A DNA stretch of 37,092 bases from NCBI GenBank assembly GCA_045600585.1, contig JAZRYE010000012.1:1-37092 (forward strand), given 5' to 3'. Below are positions 25,835 through 35,400 of this stretch, piece by piece (position 1 is the stretch's first letter; each line of letters begins with the position of its first letter). This stretch comes from JAZRYE01 sp045600585. Its GTDB lineage: Bacteria; Bacillota_I; Bacilli_A; RFN20; CAG-826. The position numbers and the translations under genes were made by a program. Below the pieces are notes generated by a model, which saw only the letters and a program-made list of their open reading frames with translations, ran no database searches and was not told where the DNA came from.

Positions 25835-28822
25835 ATGGCAGTAGCATATACATACACAGTTATAATGGTTCTTTTAGCTTTATTCACAGCATTTGTTGCT
25901 GTTAAAGCTATTTTAAGAAAGGATCATATGAGTATTCTCATCGGAATAGGATGTATCCTTGTTTTCTTTATGACTGCTTGCTATTTAGCTTCCATTTTAG
26001 TCGATTGGGAAAGAGCAGCAAGAATTACCTCAAGCCTATATTTCTTAGGCGTATCAGTGATTCTTATCATCTTCTTAAGAGTAAATATGCTCTTTACTAA
26101 TAGAAAAGATAATATGTTCAGAAGAATTGCTTATGGGGCAATATCCGCATATGCAGTTTTTGAAATAATCATGTTCTTTATCAATATGAAAACGGGAGTT
26201 GTTGTTGATTTAGTTCCAGCAACAGGTGATCCTACCCCTCCATATTTCGTATATGTACATCATCCTCTTTTCTATTGTCACCTTATTTATTCATATATCG
26301 TCATTGGCATCATTTTATATCAATTAGTTGTCGCAGCCTTAAAGACTCCATATGGATATCGTTCCCCATATGTCATTGTTATTATTGTTCTTTCGTTAGT
26401 CATCATTATTAACGCTATATTCTTGTTTATTCCTGCAAATATTTCAGTTGCAAGATTCGATATGTCTTTACCTGGATATTATGTCCTTGCTTTATTTATT
26501 TACTGGACTAAGTACTTCTATTCTCAAAACGGCATGCTTTTAAGATTTAAAGAATTCATTGTCGATAATATTGAAGAAGGTGTTGTTTTATTTGACTATG
26601 AGAACAAATTAATCATGGCAAATGACAATGCAAATAAGATGCTTATTAACATTGATTTATCAAGAAAGCCAAATTTAAATACCTTTGTTCAGGCTTTAGG
26701 CTTATCAATTTCAAACGATTATAAAAATAAACCTGAAACAGTACAGATTACTTTAAAGACAGAAGAACAAAATAAAACATTAAGATGCTCAATTCGTTCT
26801 ATTTATAACAAACATAAAAAATCGATTGGTTATTTATTCTCATTCCAAAATACCGAATTTGAAAATGATATTTTAACTGGATTTCAATCCTATAATGCTT
26901 TAGTTAATATGGCAGAAAAGGAAGGCAACTTCTTTACTAGTGATATGGTTCTTTCCATTATCGATATTAATAACCTTGGTTTAATAAACGCTTCTCAAGG
27001 CCATAATGTTGGTGATGAAGCTTTACAAGAATTAGCAAAAACAATGAGAGCGTATTTCCCAAAGAATTCATATTTTGCAAGAAGTAAAGAAGCTTCTTTA
27101 GCGGTATTTACATCAACTATTAGTGAACAAGACGCTGCTAAGATTTGTCGTAGAATCAAAAAGGATTTTAAGTACTCAGTTCAATATGCCGTTGGAACAA
27201 TTAAAGAAGAAGACAATTTATTAGAAGGCATTAGCATCGTTGATGAATCACTTAATACTCGTAAAGTCATGGATAATGAATCAATGAGAAGTAATTCACT
27301 TTCTTCATTAATTAAGGCCTTACAAGAAGTTGATAATGATACAAGAGCCCACGTCAAAAGAACAGAATATCTCGCTCGTAAATTAGGCGAGAAGTTAGGT
27401 TTAAGTCAACTTGATCAAACTAACTTATCTCTTTTAAGTGTTCTTCATGATATTGGTAAAATTGCTATCCCATTAGAAATTTTAAATAAACCAGAAAAAC
27501 TTAATGATGAAGAATGGGAAGTTATGAAAACACATACAGTTAAGGGATATAACATTGCTATGTCTTCTCCATTTTTAAGATGCATTGCTGATGAAATATT
27601 ACATCACCATGAAAGATGGGATGGTAGAGGCTATCCTGATGGATTAAGTAAAGAAACTATCCCTTTACTATCAAGAATTGTTTCTGTTGTTGATAGTTAT
27701 GACGCAATGATTACTGATCGTCCTTATCGTAAAGGTATGTCAATTAGTCGTGCAATTGAAGAAATTAAAGCTTGTAGTGGTAAACAATTTGATCCACGCG
27801 TTGCTTCTGAATTTATCAAAATCATTGAAGCTAAACCACACATCGATGAGAAAAAGTTACCAGTTAACACAGTTGTTGATAAAAAGAATGAAGAACTTGA
27901 AAAGATTGAAGAATCAACTGCAACTGTTTATAAAGTTCCATATTCTCGTTATATGCTTACAAGTGAAGAAGAAGTTTGGAGTGTTGATGATAATTTCATT
28001 GAACTTACTGGATACACACAAGAAGATATTGATAAAGGACTTAATCAAATTGATTTTATTCCTCAAGAAGATAGATTATCTTACCAAGCAAATGTTAATG
28101 AACAAATTAATAAGAATGGTGTATGTTTCTTAGAACACCGCTTCTTGAGAAAAGATGGATCTATTATCTATGTATTCTGCTACGGTAGAAGATTCTATGA
28201 TTCTGCGGTTAGAGACTATCGTAATGAGATTACCATCTTTGATGCTGGAACATCTCATTCCGTTAGACAATATGCGAAAGATCAAGACGATAAAGCAGAA
28301 AAGAGATTAGAGAGATGGGAAAAGATCTATCGTACTGATTCTCTTACTGGTTTATTAAGTCATGCAGCTTTTGAAAACGACGCAACTCAAAAGATTATTT
28401 CGAAAAAGCATAAGCTTGCTTTCGTTATGATTGATATCGATTATTTCAAACAATTTAATGATACATATGGCCACCATGAAGGTGATAAATATTTGATCTA
28501 TACCGCCAATGCTTTAATAGCGGCAGTAAAAGAAGATGATTTAGTTTGCCGTATGGGCGGTGATGAATTCTCATTGCTTCTTCAATATGAATTAGGCACT
28601 GATGATAATTTGATTATTGTAGATGTTAAATCAATCTACGAAAAAGTTGATTTGTCACTTAAAACAACATTTAAAGGTGCGACAAGTCTATCAATGGGCA
28701 TTGCAATATGCAATAATGATTTAGATAGTTTTGCTAAACTTTACGAAGAAAGTGATAAAGCACTTTACCAAGTCAAAAAAGATGGTAGAGGCTCTTATGG
28801 TGCTTATAGACCTAAACTTTAA
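25835..28822 (+). CDS. 7TM-PAS-GGDEF*-HD-GYP-PAS-GGDEF cyclic di-GMP turnover enzyme
   Basis: 995 residues. About seven N-terminal helices (1-225) resemble the 7TM sensor of some histidine kinases. A PAS domain follows (about 232-330; EEGVVLFDYENKLIMAND). A GGDEF fold without the signature (RSKEAS at its place) spans about 345-470. The HD-GYP domain (about 485-660) has His538-Asp539 in LHDIGK, HHHERWDG and Gly599-Tyr-Pro in GYPDGL, the phosphodiesterase motifs. After a second PAS (about 705-805), the final GGDEF domain (820-992) has intact GGDEF at 908-912. The RxxD inhibitory site is absent (KEDD), so product inhibition is not expected. The protein could both make and break c-di-GMP, switched by its sensors. 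GAGG lies 9 bp before the ATG. Confidence 0.92.
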   Translation: MAVAYTYTVIMVLLALFTAFVAVKAILRKDHMSILIGIGCILVFFMTACYLASILVDWERAARITSSLYFLGVSVILIIFLRVNMLFTNRKDNMFRRIAYGAISAYAVFEIIMFFINMKTGVVVDLVPATGDPTPPYFVYVHHPLFYCHLIYSYIVIGIILYQLVVAALKTPYGYRSPYVIVIIVLSLVIIINAIFLFIPANISVARFDMSLPGYYVLALFIYWTKYFYSQNGMLLRFKEFIVDNIEEGVVLFDYENKLIMANDNANKMLINIDLSRKPNLNTFVQALGLSISNDYKNKPETVQITLKTEEQNKTLRCSIRSIYNKHKKSIGYLFSFQNTEFENDILTGFQSYNALVNMAEKEGNFFTSDMVLSIIDINNLGLINASQGHNVGDEALQELAKTMRAYFPKNSYFARSKEASLAVFTSTISEQDAAKICRRIKKDFKYSVQYAVGTIKEEDNLLEGISIVDESLNTRKVMDNESMRSNSLSSLIKALQEVDNDTRAHVKRTEYLARKLGEKLGLSQLDQTNLSLLSVLHDIGKIAIPLEILNKPEKLNDEEWEVMKTHTVKGYNIAMSSPFLRCIADEILHHHERWDGRGYPDGLSKETIPLLSRIVSVVDSYDAMITDRPYRKGMSISRAIEEIKACSGKQFDPRVASEFIKIIEAKPHIDEKKLPVNTVVDKKNEELEKIEESTATVYKVPYSRYMLTSEEEVWSVDDNFIELTGYTQEDIDKGLNQIDFIPQEDRLSYQANVNEQINKNGVCFLEHRFLRKDGSIIYVFCYGRRFYDSAVRDYRNEITIFDAGTSHSVRQYAKDQDDKAEKRLERWEKIYRTDSLTGLLSHAAFENDATQKIISKKHKLAFVMIDIDYFKQFNDTYGHHEGDKYLIYTANALIAAVKEDDLVCRMGGDEFSLLLQYELGTDDNLIIVDVKSIYEKVDLSLKTTFKGATSLSMGIAICNNDLDSFAKLYEESDKALYQVKKDGRGSYGAYRPKL

Positions 28823-28836
28823 AAAAATTGTAAAAG

Positions 28837-28867
28837 ACTATCATAATTTAACTTGATAGTTTTTTTG
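28837..28867 (+). terminator. Intrinsic terminator after the GGDEF/HD-GYP gene
   Basis: ACTATCA (28837-28843) pairs with TGATAGT (28854-28860) and is followed by six further T residues. Confidence 0.85.
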
Positions 28868-28916
28868 CGGAATTATAATTAATTCAAGTGTTAATATATT
28901 AGGCGGATTAAAACTT

Positions 28917-30206
28917 ATGAAAAAAATTAGAATGGCAGTAATAGGATATGGAGATAGAGGTTCTATCTATGCTTCATATGCCTTACAAGAAAAAGAACAA
29001 GTTGAAGTTGTTGCAGTCGTCGATGTTTCAAAAGATAGACTCAACCTCGCTTAAAAAATACACGGATTAAATGATAATCAATTATTCACTGATGTTGATG
29101 AATTCCTTAGAAGTGGCATTGAATGTGATTACATTGTAAATGCGACAATGGATCAACAACATTACGATGTATTAAAGAAAATCCTTCCATTAGGTAAATA
29201 TGTTTTAACAGAAAAGCCTATTGTTAATAGCAAAGAAAAACTATTAGAACTCAAAGCAATTGCAGATAAATCATGTTCAACAGTATTTGTTGGACACGTA
29301 TTAAGATATTCACCTTTCTATAAGACAATTAAACAAATTATCTTAAGTGGTGATTTAGGCACAATTACATCTATGGAACTTGCAGAACACGTTGCTGCTG
29401 CCCATTATAGTGGCTCATATGCAAGAGGAAGATGGAGAAGCGAAAAAGAATGTGGCTCCACTTTCTTACTTGCTAAATCATGCCATGATACAGACTTATT
29501 ATGCTGGTTAAATAATTCAACTAGACCAATAGAAGTTTCTTCTTTCGGTGGTAGATATTATTACGTTCCAAAGAATGCACCTAAAGACTCAACAAAGATG
29601 TGTGTTGATTGCTCACATAAAGAAACATGTATCTATTCCGCAGTAAAAATGTATGGTGAAGGTGACTTATCTCCAGAAGTAACTCATCCAAAGTATCATA
29701 AAGAAGTTATTACAGAAGAAGACAGAATGGAATTCATCAAGAAAGATATCTTTGGTGAATGTATCTATAAGATTGAAGGCAATGATTTAGTTGATAGACA
29801 AGCAACAATTATCAACTATGAAAACGGATCAATCGCGACATTTGTTCTTTCTGCAGGCGCTGCTCCAATTAATAGTAATAGAACAATATTCGTCTTAGGT
29901 TCTAATGGTGAACTTGAAGGTAATATTGAAACAGGCATTGTTACTGTTCGTATTAATAAAGGATGCAATGTTCCTAATGAAGTTAGAGTAATTGATGTTA
30001 AGAAGTTAATTAATAGTGATACAAAACTTAAAGGCCATAATGGTGGCGACTATGAAATTAGTAAATCTATTATCGATTACATCAATGGTGATAGATCATC
30101 TATCTCATTAACTCAATTTAGCGATTCAATCTATGGCCATTTATTAGCTTATGGTGCAGATGAATCTAGAATCGCCCATAAGATTGTTGAAATCGAAAAA
30201 TTATAA
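28917..30206 (+). pseudogene. Gfo/Idh/MocA-family oxidoreductase, interrupted by an in-frame TAA
   Basis: Reading from ATG 28917 gives MKKIRMAVIGYGDRGSIYAS, a classic N-terminal Rossmann NAD(P)-binding motif (G10-x-G12-x-x-G15), and VVAVVDVSKDRL. TAA at 29052-29054 is codon 46. The same frame then continues without a shift (KIHGLNDNQLF, YIVNATMDQQHYDV, LTEKPIVNSKE) for 384 more codons to 30206, including CHDTDLLCWL with the typical catalytic His and a CVDCSHKETC cluster. Without the stop the protein would be 429 residues. An internal start at ATG 29148 has no ribosome site and would drop the cofactor-binding motif. A single nonsense change or a base-call error explains this best. The likely original function is sugar or sugar-acid oxidation. 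Confidence 0.87.
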
Positions 30207-30214
30207 GTTTACAA

Positions 30215-30271
30215 AAAGAACGGTTTATCAAGCTTTATATAAGTATTGATATTGAATACCGTTCTTTTTTT
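30215..30271 (+). terminator. Intrinsic terminator after the oxidoreductase gene
   Basis: AAAGAACGGT (30215-30224) and ACCGTTCTTT (30258-30267) form a perfect 10-bp stem with a long AT-rich loop, followed by a T run. Confidence 0.8.
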
Positions 30272-30308
30272 GTTATTCTATATTCGTTAAAAGAAGGAGA
30301 GTTCTTTT

Positions 30309-31451
30309 ATGGAAGAAGTTAAGCAAGAAAAAAAGAAAGGTGTTGTTAAAGATTTCTTAATCACAACACTTAATGGCATGGCTTATGGCTTATTTGCTAC
30401 TTTAATCATTGGAACAATTATTAATACAATTGGTAACTTTTTTCCTAGTGATGCAAATAAATTTTGCAACATCATGAACACTGTTTTATGTAATGGTGCG
30501 ACAGCTCTACAGTATCTAACTGGCGCTGGTATCGGTGTTGGCGTTGCTCTTTCTATGAAATTCAATCCATTACAAACTATTGTTGTTGCCGCGGTTGGCG
30601 AATTAGCGGCTTATTTCTCTTTATCAACAAAGTTTGTCACAGATAATATTGTCAATTGGGGCAAGTTCCAAGTTGGTGACCCATTAACTATTTATTTAGT
30701 AGTTATTGCAGTTGCTTTATTAATGAAATTAGTTTTAAAAAAGAAGACACCTGTTGATATCCTTATTGTTCCTTTATTTGGGGTTATTGCAGGCTTATTA
30801 ACAAGTGTTTTGATTAGATACCCTTCTATCTATGTAACATTTGCTATTCAATGGTTAATTAATGCTGGAACAAATGCTACTCCATTCTTTATGGGCATAA
30901 TTGTTTCCATCTTAATGGGCATGGCATTAACTGCTCCTATTAGTAGTGCTGCTATTGGTGCAATGGTATTTTCATTACCAACTGGAATGACTGTTAGCCA
31001 AGCTTTAGCGGATTCATCTACATCAGGACTTGTTATTGCAAGTGGAGCTGCTATTGTTGGATGCTGTACACAAATGGTTGGTTTTGCTGTTCAGTCAAGA
31101 AAAGACAATAACATTGGAATGATTATTTCTATTGGTATTGGTACATCTATGCTTCAATTCAAAAATATATTAAGAAAACCAATAGTTTGGTTACCAACGA
31201 TTATTGCTTCTGCAATCTTAGGACCTGTTTCAACATGTTGGTTACATTTAGCATGTATTGGTAGTAATGCAGGCATGGGTACAGCTGGATTAGTTGGCCA
31301 AATTGGAACTTTCTCATCAATGGGTAGCACTTGGCAAACATATGTTGGTATTTTTGGACTTCAAATAATTGCACCTGCATTATTGGTTTTTGGATTAGAT
31401 TTATTATTTAGAAAACTTAATTTAATAAAAGCTGGAGATTTAAAAGTTTAA
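30309..31451 (+). CDS. PTS EIIC-like membrane transporter (PTS_EIIC_2 type)
   Basis: 380 residues with a Lys-rich start and about nine or ten membrane helices. The sequence has the Gly/Ala-rich pattern of the PTS_EIIC_2 group: LNGMAYGLFATLIIGTIINT, then TGAGIGVGVALSMK, APISSAAIGAMVFSL, ASGAAIVGCCTQMVGFAVQS and AGMGTAGLVGQIGTF. That group is treated as sugar permease-like, but usually has no adjacent EIIA or EIIB gene, and none is present here either; the substrate is unknown. AAGGAGA lies 8 bp before the ATG. It could be functionally linked to the oxidoreductase upstream, but a strong terminator separates them. Confidence 0.85.
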   Translation: MEEVKQEKKKGVVKDFLITTLNGMAYGLFATLIIGTIINTIGNFFPSDANKFCNIMNTVLCNGATALQYLTGAGIGVGVALSMKFNPLQTIVVAAVGELAAYFSLSTKFVTDNIVNWGKFQVGDPLTIYLVVIAVALLMKLVLKKKTPVDILIVPLFGVIAGLLTSVLIRYPSIYVTFAIQWLINAGTNATPFFMGIIVSILMGMALTAPISSAAIGAMVFSLPTGMTVSQALADSSTSGLVIASGAAIVGCCTQMVGFAVQSRKDNNIGMIISIGIGTSMLQFKNILRKPIVWLPTIIASAILGPVSTCWLHLACIGSNAGMGTAGLVGQIGTFSSMGSTWQTYVGIFGLQIIAPALLVFGLDLLFRKLNLIKAGDLKV

Positions 31452-31454
31452 ATA

Positions 31455-31478
31455 GATTCAATTTTTATTGATTGAATC
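31455..31478. repeat. Perfect 8-bp inverted repeat overlapping a promoter -35
   Basis: GATTCAAT (31455-31462) and ATTGAATC (31471-31478) are separated by TTTTATTG. No T-tract follows, so it is a poor terminator. The right arm covers the -35 of the riboswitch promoter and might be an operator. Confidence 0.4.
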
Positions 31479-31499
31479 ACTGCTTAATGCTAGTATTAT
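31472..31499 (+). promoter_or_regulatory. Putative promoter of the second riboswitch transcript
   Basis: TTGAAT (31472-31477) and TATTAT (31494-31499) are separated by 16 bp. The start would fall near 31506, just before the aptamer. Confidence 0.5.
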
Positions 31500-31507
31500 A
31501 TGCGAAA

Positions 31508-31571
31508 ATAGCAAAGCTAGAGCAATCTAGTGTCGCAAAACTATAGGGTCTCATTGAGATAGCCAGCTGCC
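31508..31571 (+). ncRNA. Cyclic di-GMP-I (GEMM-I) riboswitch aptamer, copy 2
   Basis: GCAAAG (31511-31516) is followed by the hairpin CTAGA-GCAA-TCTAG (31517-31530) with a GNRA tetraloop. The core CGCAAAACTATAGGGTCTC (31534-31552) is identical to copy 1. GTCTC-ATT-GAGAT (31548-31560) and AGCCAGCTGCC (31561-31571) complete the aptamer. The helices differ in sequence from copy 1 but keep pairing, which is compensatory support for the structure. The last segment is also the 5' arm of the following terminator, so c-di-GMP should switch expression on. Confidence 0.9.
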
Positions 31572-31598
31572 GAAAAAGAAGGGGTACTGGCTTTTTTT
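31561..31598 (+). terminator. Riboswitch-controlled terminator, copy 2, with RBS in its loop
   Basis: AGCCAG (31561-31566) pairs with CTGGCT (31587-31592), followed by a run of T to 31598. GAAGGGG (31578-31584), the only ribosome-site candidate for the ATG at 31599, lies in the loop. The start codon touches the T-tract. Confidence 0.75.
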
Positions 31599-32426
31599 AT
31601 GAGTAGGGTTTCATCGAATCAAAAAGGAAAGATATATGGATCAATTGGTCTATTATTTTTCTCTACTCTCGCAGTAGTCTCTTCAACTCTCTGCTGGTTT
31701 AACGCTATGAGAACTGCTGATAATAACAATAATATGATTGTTGTTAATAGTGGCGCTATTCTTAAAAAGATTACATTCCATGACTGTATTAATATTTCAG
31801 ACGATGGCTATGATTTTGATAAAGAAGAAATCGGTAGTATCGAATGCGATAAAGATGGCAATTTTATTTATAATGGTGTGACTAATCCAATTATGGGTGA
31901 ATATAGCCTATTTAAGAAAACACACCCATTCTTAATGCTAATTGAGCTCAAAAAAGAATACCATAATGGCGAAGATCTTCTATTCTCTATTAGTGCTTCT
32001 ACTGAGCATGATTTTTTAGGCGCTCTAGATGATGATGGCAATTTAAAAACACAACTAGCGGAAAGAGGAAATCCATTATCTAGTGTTATTCAATATTCAA
32101 ATATTTCATTTGCTAATCAAAACGAGCTTGATAACACAATATCTACATTTGAAGATCATGATACATATACATTTAACTTCAATGATTTAACTAATCCTGA
32201 TTCATTTGTTAAATTTTCAAACAACGATTCAAATTACGACCATTTCAATGGCAACGTAACAATGTTCCAACCAGAAGATAATCAAATTGTTAAATATGTC
32301 GGTATTGTTTTTGATTATTATGAAGCTGCTGTTGAATATGTCTATTATGCAAACATTGGAAATCCAGTATTGGAACAATTTGATGTGAGCATTAAATATA
32401 CTTGCGATTGGGAGTTGCACGTCTAA
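31599..32426 (+). CDS. TasA-like exported protein controlled by the second c-di-GMP riboswitch
   Basis: 275 residues. A basic N-terminus is followed by a hydrophobic segment (about 13-32) and STLCWFNAM, the Trp-aromatic pair also seen in the TasA-like proteins at 1226-3263, so it may be processed by the same SipW-type peptidase. The mature part is acidic and beta-rich. IVFDYYEAAVEYVY near the C-terminus occupies the place of the Y-L-E-G-W-D motif of the other proteins but without the motif. No membrane anchor or sorting signal follows. The only ribosome site lies 14 bp upstream in the terminator loop. Its stop TAA overlaps the next ATG by one base. Role inferred: surface or fibre subunit. Confidence 0.75.
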   Translation: MSRVSSNQKGKIYGSIGLLFFSTLAVVSSTLCWFNAMRTADNNNNMIVVNSGAILKKITFHDCINISDDGYDFDKEEIGSIECDKDGNFIYNGVTNPIMGEYSLFKKTHPFLMLIELKKEYHNGEDLLFSISASTEHDFLGALDDDGNLKTQLAERGNPLSSVIQYSNISFANQNELDNTISTFEDHDTYTFNFNDLTNPDSFVKFSNNDSNYDHFNGNVTMFQPEDNQIVKYVGIVFDYYEAAVEYVYYANIGNPVLEQFDVSIKYTCDWELHV

Positions 32427-35400
32427 TGAAAAACGGTAAGAAATTATTGGGTATAATTTTAATTGGCGTTGCTTCTTTTACCGCCTTCCTTTCTGTTACT
32501 ACAGCATGGTTCTCAATGAGTACTGATGTCAATATGAGTAACTTTGAAGGACAATCCGAAGCTGCATATTTTGCTGGTGGAGACGGAAGCGAAGATAATC
32601 CATATCAAATTACAAATCAAAAACATTTATATAACTTAGCTTGGCTTCAATATCTCGGTTATTTTAACGAAGAAGACGAAAGTGGACACATTATTCAAAC
32701 CTATTTCACTTTAAATGATGATGTTGATATGAGTGGATTAACTCTTCCACCTATTGGCACCACGTTATATCCATTTGTTGGTAATTTTGATGGTAACGGT
32801 CACACAATTGAAAACTATACAATTTCTAATGAATACACAACTAACGAAATTGAAAAGAAACCATTCCGTGTTGCCGATGTCCAAGATGTAAATATCGTTG
32901 GCATGTTTGGTGTTGTTGGTGATATTGACTCTACCTTAGTTGGTAAATACGACACTTCTACTGTTTCCATTTCTAATTTCTACGTCGATAACATTAATGT
33001 TAGAACTAAACTTGATGAATCTTTAATTGGTGTTGTTGCTGGTTATGTTAATGGTACTTTAGAAAATGTTGGAGTAATTGATGCTTCCATCTTTGTTAAT
33101 ACAGGAACATCTATTTTTGATCGTTTTGAAAGATTGTCTGAATTTGCCTTAATTGGCTATTGTGAAGAGCAATACCTTGAAAAAGTTACTAAATCAATTA
33201 CAAGCCTTCATAATGTTGTCACTGATCAAAAATTATTTACTGTTCAAGAAAGCGGTACTCATCAAGGTTGGGGTGGTTCCATTGATATGAACTCGCTTTA
33301 TACAAGAATTAATAGTTTAACTTATACAAACGTCAGAAACTATCGTTATGACAAATATGAAACACATAGATTAAATGGTTCGACTACTAATGAATATGAG
33401 ACAGCTACATTTTATAGATATAAAGGAGCTAAATCAGGATCAATTATTATGCCAACAACCAGAGGTCAATACATGTACTTGCATGGTGGCCAAACTGTCT
33501 ATCCAAGAAATGAAGTTATAAATGGTTACACTCTTGCCAGTGGTAATTATTACATCAATAGAAATGGCACTTCTAGTTTATCTGCTGGCAATAATAATCC
33601 TACTTTGTGGAACTTTTCTGCAACAAATATTGATACAGCAACTTCAACAACTATTTATACTACTGTAAATAATGTAAAATATTACATTAGAGCAACAATT
33701 AATAATACAACTGCTACACTTTCATTAACTAATAATGTTATTAATGCAACAACATTTAATGTTACAAGAAATAATGGCAATTATGGCTTTTCTTATTCTT
33801 TTACTAATGGAAGAACTAATTATACTTATTACTTGAAAATAGTGACAAATAATTACAATAGACAAGTAGCTTTAACTGATGGAGCTATTTATTTAACTAG
33901 AACAGCTGATACCTCACTAGTCAATATTGCAAACGCAAGTTATGTAGATTACACCTCCCCTGATACATATAACACTTATATTCCACTTACTTCGGAGAGC
34001 ACAACTGACCCAAATGCATCAAATAGAAATACAGGTTACATTATTTCTGGTTCTGATGATAGAACTACTACAGGTACATATCCAAATAAATCTGGTGATA
34101 TTCGTATTTCCTATTATCCTAGATCAGAAAATATTAATACCAATTGTTACAATAATGGAACAATAAAAAACATTAAAACAATCAATTCAAGTTTTAGTAA
34201 TGTTGATATCACAAATGAATCAGCTTATGAAAAATTGTCTAAATCTAAAACAAATTTCCAAAGCGTTTTAAGCTCATCAGGAGCTAATGTTTATGGCTTG
34301 CACTTTATGTCTGCAAACATTAATCAAAATTCTTTAGTAACTGCAGACTATGCAATGATTAATGGAACTGAATATTCTAATTACCAATTCCCTGCAAACT
34401 GTATTGATTTCAATTTAAAAGAAAAAGGCTATGTTAATTTCTTTGCTGGTACATACTTCCCAAATAACAATAGTTTCTTCTCATTGCACAAAATCGAAAG
34501 AACAGGCAATAACATTACTAGCATTAAAGAAATATCACAAATTTACATGGATAATGTTGCTAACCATTCTGTTGTTTATAAATTCTCTGATGGAACATAT
34601 TCAAAAGCATATGAATTTTCTGCTTCTGGTGTAGAAACTGATTTAGTTTATACAGGTAATTATCCAAACGGCTATACATTAAGATTTGATACAAGACAAA
34701 TCAAGGTTCAATCTAGTATTACAAATAAATATATTTATTATTTCGAATTCCCAATGAATAAAGGCGAATATGCATTAGGTTCGGTTGAAGGCGGTGCTGG
34801 TGCTTATTTAATGTACCTAGATATTTCTGCGAATGCACTTGAAGTTAATAGAACAAAAGTCTATGAGCATTTAGAAAAAGAAACATCGTCATATCAATTA
34901 CCTAAAGGTGTTTCGTTGGTTTCTGAAGTTTCTAGCGAAGATAATCTCGATAATAAAGATTCGGCATGCTTTACAATTGAAGATGGATATAATGGCACAT
35001 TATCCCTATCTAGAACTGATAATGATGTTAATGTCACTGGTAACTCTTCAACAGCATTTGCATCTTATAGTGGTGATTTAGTTACCATTAAAGATAGTGG
35101 TGGCAATGTTTTAGAAGCTAAAGGATTTCATCATGAAAAAACTATTATTGATAGATTAACTATGGTTGATTATTCAAAGACAACCTTGGATTATTATTTT
35201 GTTGTTGTTTCTGATATTCAATTGTTTGAAGATGATGATCCAGTAAAAAGAAGAAGAACCTATGATTATTTAACTGAATCTTTAGGAGAACTTCCTGTTG
35301 ATAAAAAACATATATACACAGATGAAGGTAACGAAATAAGTGAATCAGAAGCCGATAGTTTAATAAACATTGTTACAAGTGGATGCGATACTTTGATTGC

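Noticed and set aside
29148..30206. Shorter oxidoreductase starting at ATG 29148 as a real gene
   Set aside because: No ribosome site, and the NAD(P)-binding motif encoded in the same frame just upstream would be lost; an interrupted longer gene fits better.
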